Source of the DNA: Bosea vestrisii
GTDB taxonomy: Bacteria; Pseudomonadota; Alphaproteobacteria; Rhizobiales; Beijerinckiaceae
Direction: 5' to 3'
Length of the DNA stretch: 64,000 nt
NCBI RefSeq assembly: GCF_030144325.1
Contig: NZ_CP126307.1
Coordinates: forward strand, 1,984,001-2,048,000
Within the stretch, counting starts at the first letter, position 1; each line of letters begins with the position of its first letter. The notes below the pieces were generated by a model that saw only the letters and a program-made list of their open reading frames with translations, searched no databases and was not told the origin of the DNA. Of the stretch, positions 63,555 through 64,000 are shown piece after piece. The position numbers were made by a program, and so were the translations under genes.

Positions 63555-64000
63555 ATGAAGTTCAAAGTCTTCGGCAGCGCGCTCGCGCTGACGCTCGGCC
63601 TCGCTGGCCCGGCCTTCGCGGACATCAAGATCGGCGCCTCGGTCTCCGAGACCGGACCGGCCTCGTCGCTCGGAGATCCCGAAGCCAAGACCCTCAAGCT
63701 GCTGGTCGACGAGATCAATGCCGCCGGCGGCGTGCTCGGCCAGAAGCTCAAGCTCTTCTTCTATGACGACGGCGGCGACCCGAACAAGGCGCGCACCTTC
63801 GCCACGCGCCTGGTCGAGGACGACGAGGTCGTCGCCATCGTTGGCGGCTCGACCACCGGCACCACCATGTCGATCATCTCGGTGGTCGAGAATGCCAAGA
63901 TCCCGTTCATCTCGCTGGCGGGTGCGATCGAGATCATCGATCCGGTCAAGCCCTTCGTCTTCAAGACGCCGCATACCGACCGCATGGCCTGCCGCAAGAT
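63555..64000 (+). CDS. Branched-chain-amino-acid-type ABC substrate-binding protein (5' part)
   Basis: The gene runs off the window. The visible 148 residues start with a Sec signal (MKFKVFGSALALTLGLAGPA, cleavage near AFA-D). The Peripla_BP_6 opening IKIGASVSETGPASSLGDPE then leads into LLVDEINAAGGVLGQKLKLF. The ATG follows GGGAGGA. Transcribed away from paaG, it probably begins a LivKHMGF-type uptake operon, perhaps for phenylacetate or a related aromatic acid. That role is inferred from position only. Confidence 0.9.
   Translation, partial: MKFKVFGSALALTLGLAGPAFADIKIGASVSETGPASSLGDPEAKTLKLLVDEINAAGGVLGQKLKLFFYDDGGDPNKARTFATRLVEDDEVVAIVGGSTTGTTMSIISVVENAKIPFISLAGAIEIIDPVKPFVFKTPHTDRMACRK

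Noticed and set aside
1..64000. CRISPR array, rRNA, intact insertion sequence or prophage
   Set aside because: No regularly spaced repeats, rRNA sequence, transposase, integrase or phage structural genes were found on either strand.

Overview
The window is GC-rich DNA from an alphaproteobacterium. The gene families (GlxA, MucR and Lrp regulators, many Opp-type transporters, an EcfG-like promoter signature, a phenylacetate regulon with an indolepyruvate ferredoxin oxidoreductase) fit the Hyphomicrobiales, and a Bosea-like organism is my best guess. That is inference from content, not a database match. There is one tRNA (Gly-GCC), no rRNA, no CRISPR array, and no intact transposase or integrase.

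Layout. (1) 0-11.5 kb is ordinary chromosome: a patatin-like lipase, a GlxA-type and an Lrp-type regulator, a lipoprotein, an orphan AceE/transketolase-like thiamine-diphosphate enzyme behind a candidate general-stress promoter, an MFS carrier, a LON-domain protein (frameshifted), a CnoX-like thioredoxin, a YbaK/ProX editing protein and a DUF2459 protein. (2) 11.6-16.4 kb holds tRNA-Gly, a MucR-like regulator whose zinc finger lacks its cysteines, several small genes, and a stress module (small membrane proteins plus a YciF-like ferritin) with candidate EcfG promoters. (3) 17-27 kb is a carbohydrate module: phosphomannose isomerase, a two-domain GT4 glycosyltransferase, a GH130 phosphorylase, a GH13 glucosidase and a second GT4, interspersed with small proteins of unknown function.

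(4) 27.5-47 kb is an opine-like uptake and catabolism locus made of two divergent operons, each with an Opp/Dpp-type ABC transporter. The leftward operon adds two D-amino-acid-oxidase-type FAD enzymes, an octopine/nopaline dehydrogenase homologue and a substrate-binding protein whose domain order is circularly permuted. The rightward operon has a normal-order binding protein, a fused permease-ATPase, another FAD oxidase and an AstE/aspartoacylase-type zinc hydrolase. Two LysR genes lie between the operons; both need a one-base correction. (5) 47.0-48.2 kb is a scar with two unrelated gene remnants end to end.

(6) 48.2-64 kb is a phenylacetate regulon: paaJ-A-B-C-D-E, an extra PaaA/PaaC-like ferritin-fold protein, paaZ; an Lrp regulator and an indolepyruvate ferredoxin oxidoreductase (frameshifted) that could feed phenylalanine carbon into phenylacetyl-CoA; then, on the other strand, a TetR regulator, paaK, paaI and paaG. 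Near-identical palindromes precede paaJ and paaG and are probable binding sites of that TetR protein. A branched-chain-amino-acid-type binding protein gene runs off the right edge.

Five genes (LON, one FAD oxidase, both LysRs, the indolepyruvate oxidoreductase) are each restored to normal family length by changing a single base, four of them inside a homopolymer. This looks more like residual sequencing error than decay, but cannot be settled from the sequence alone.
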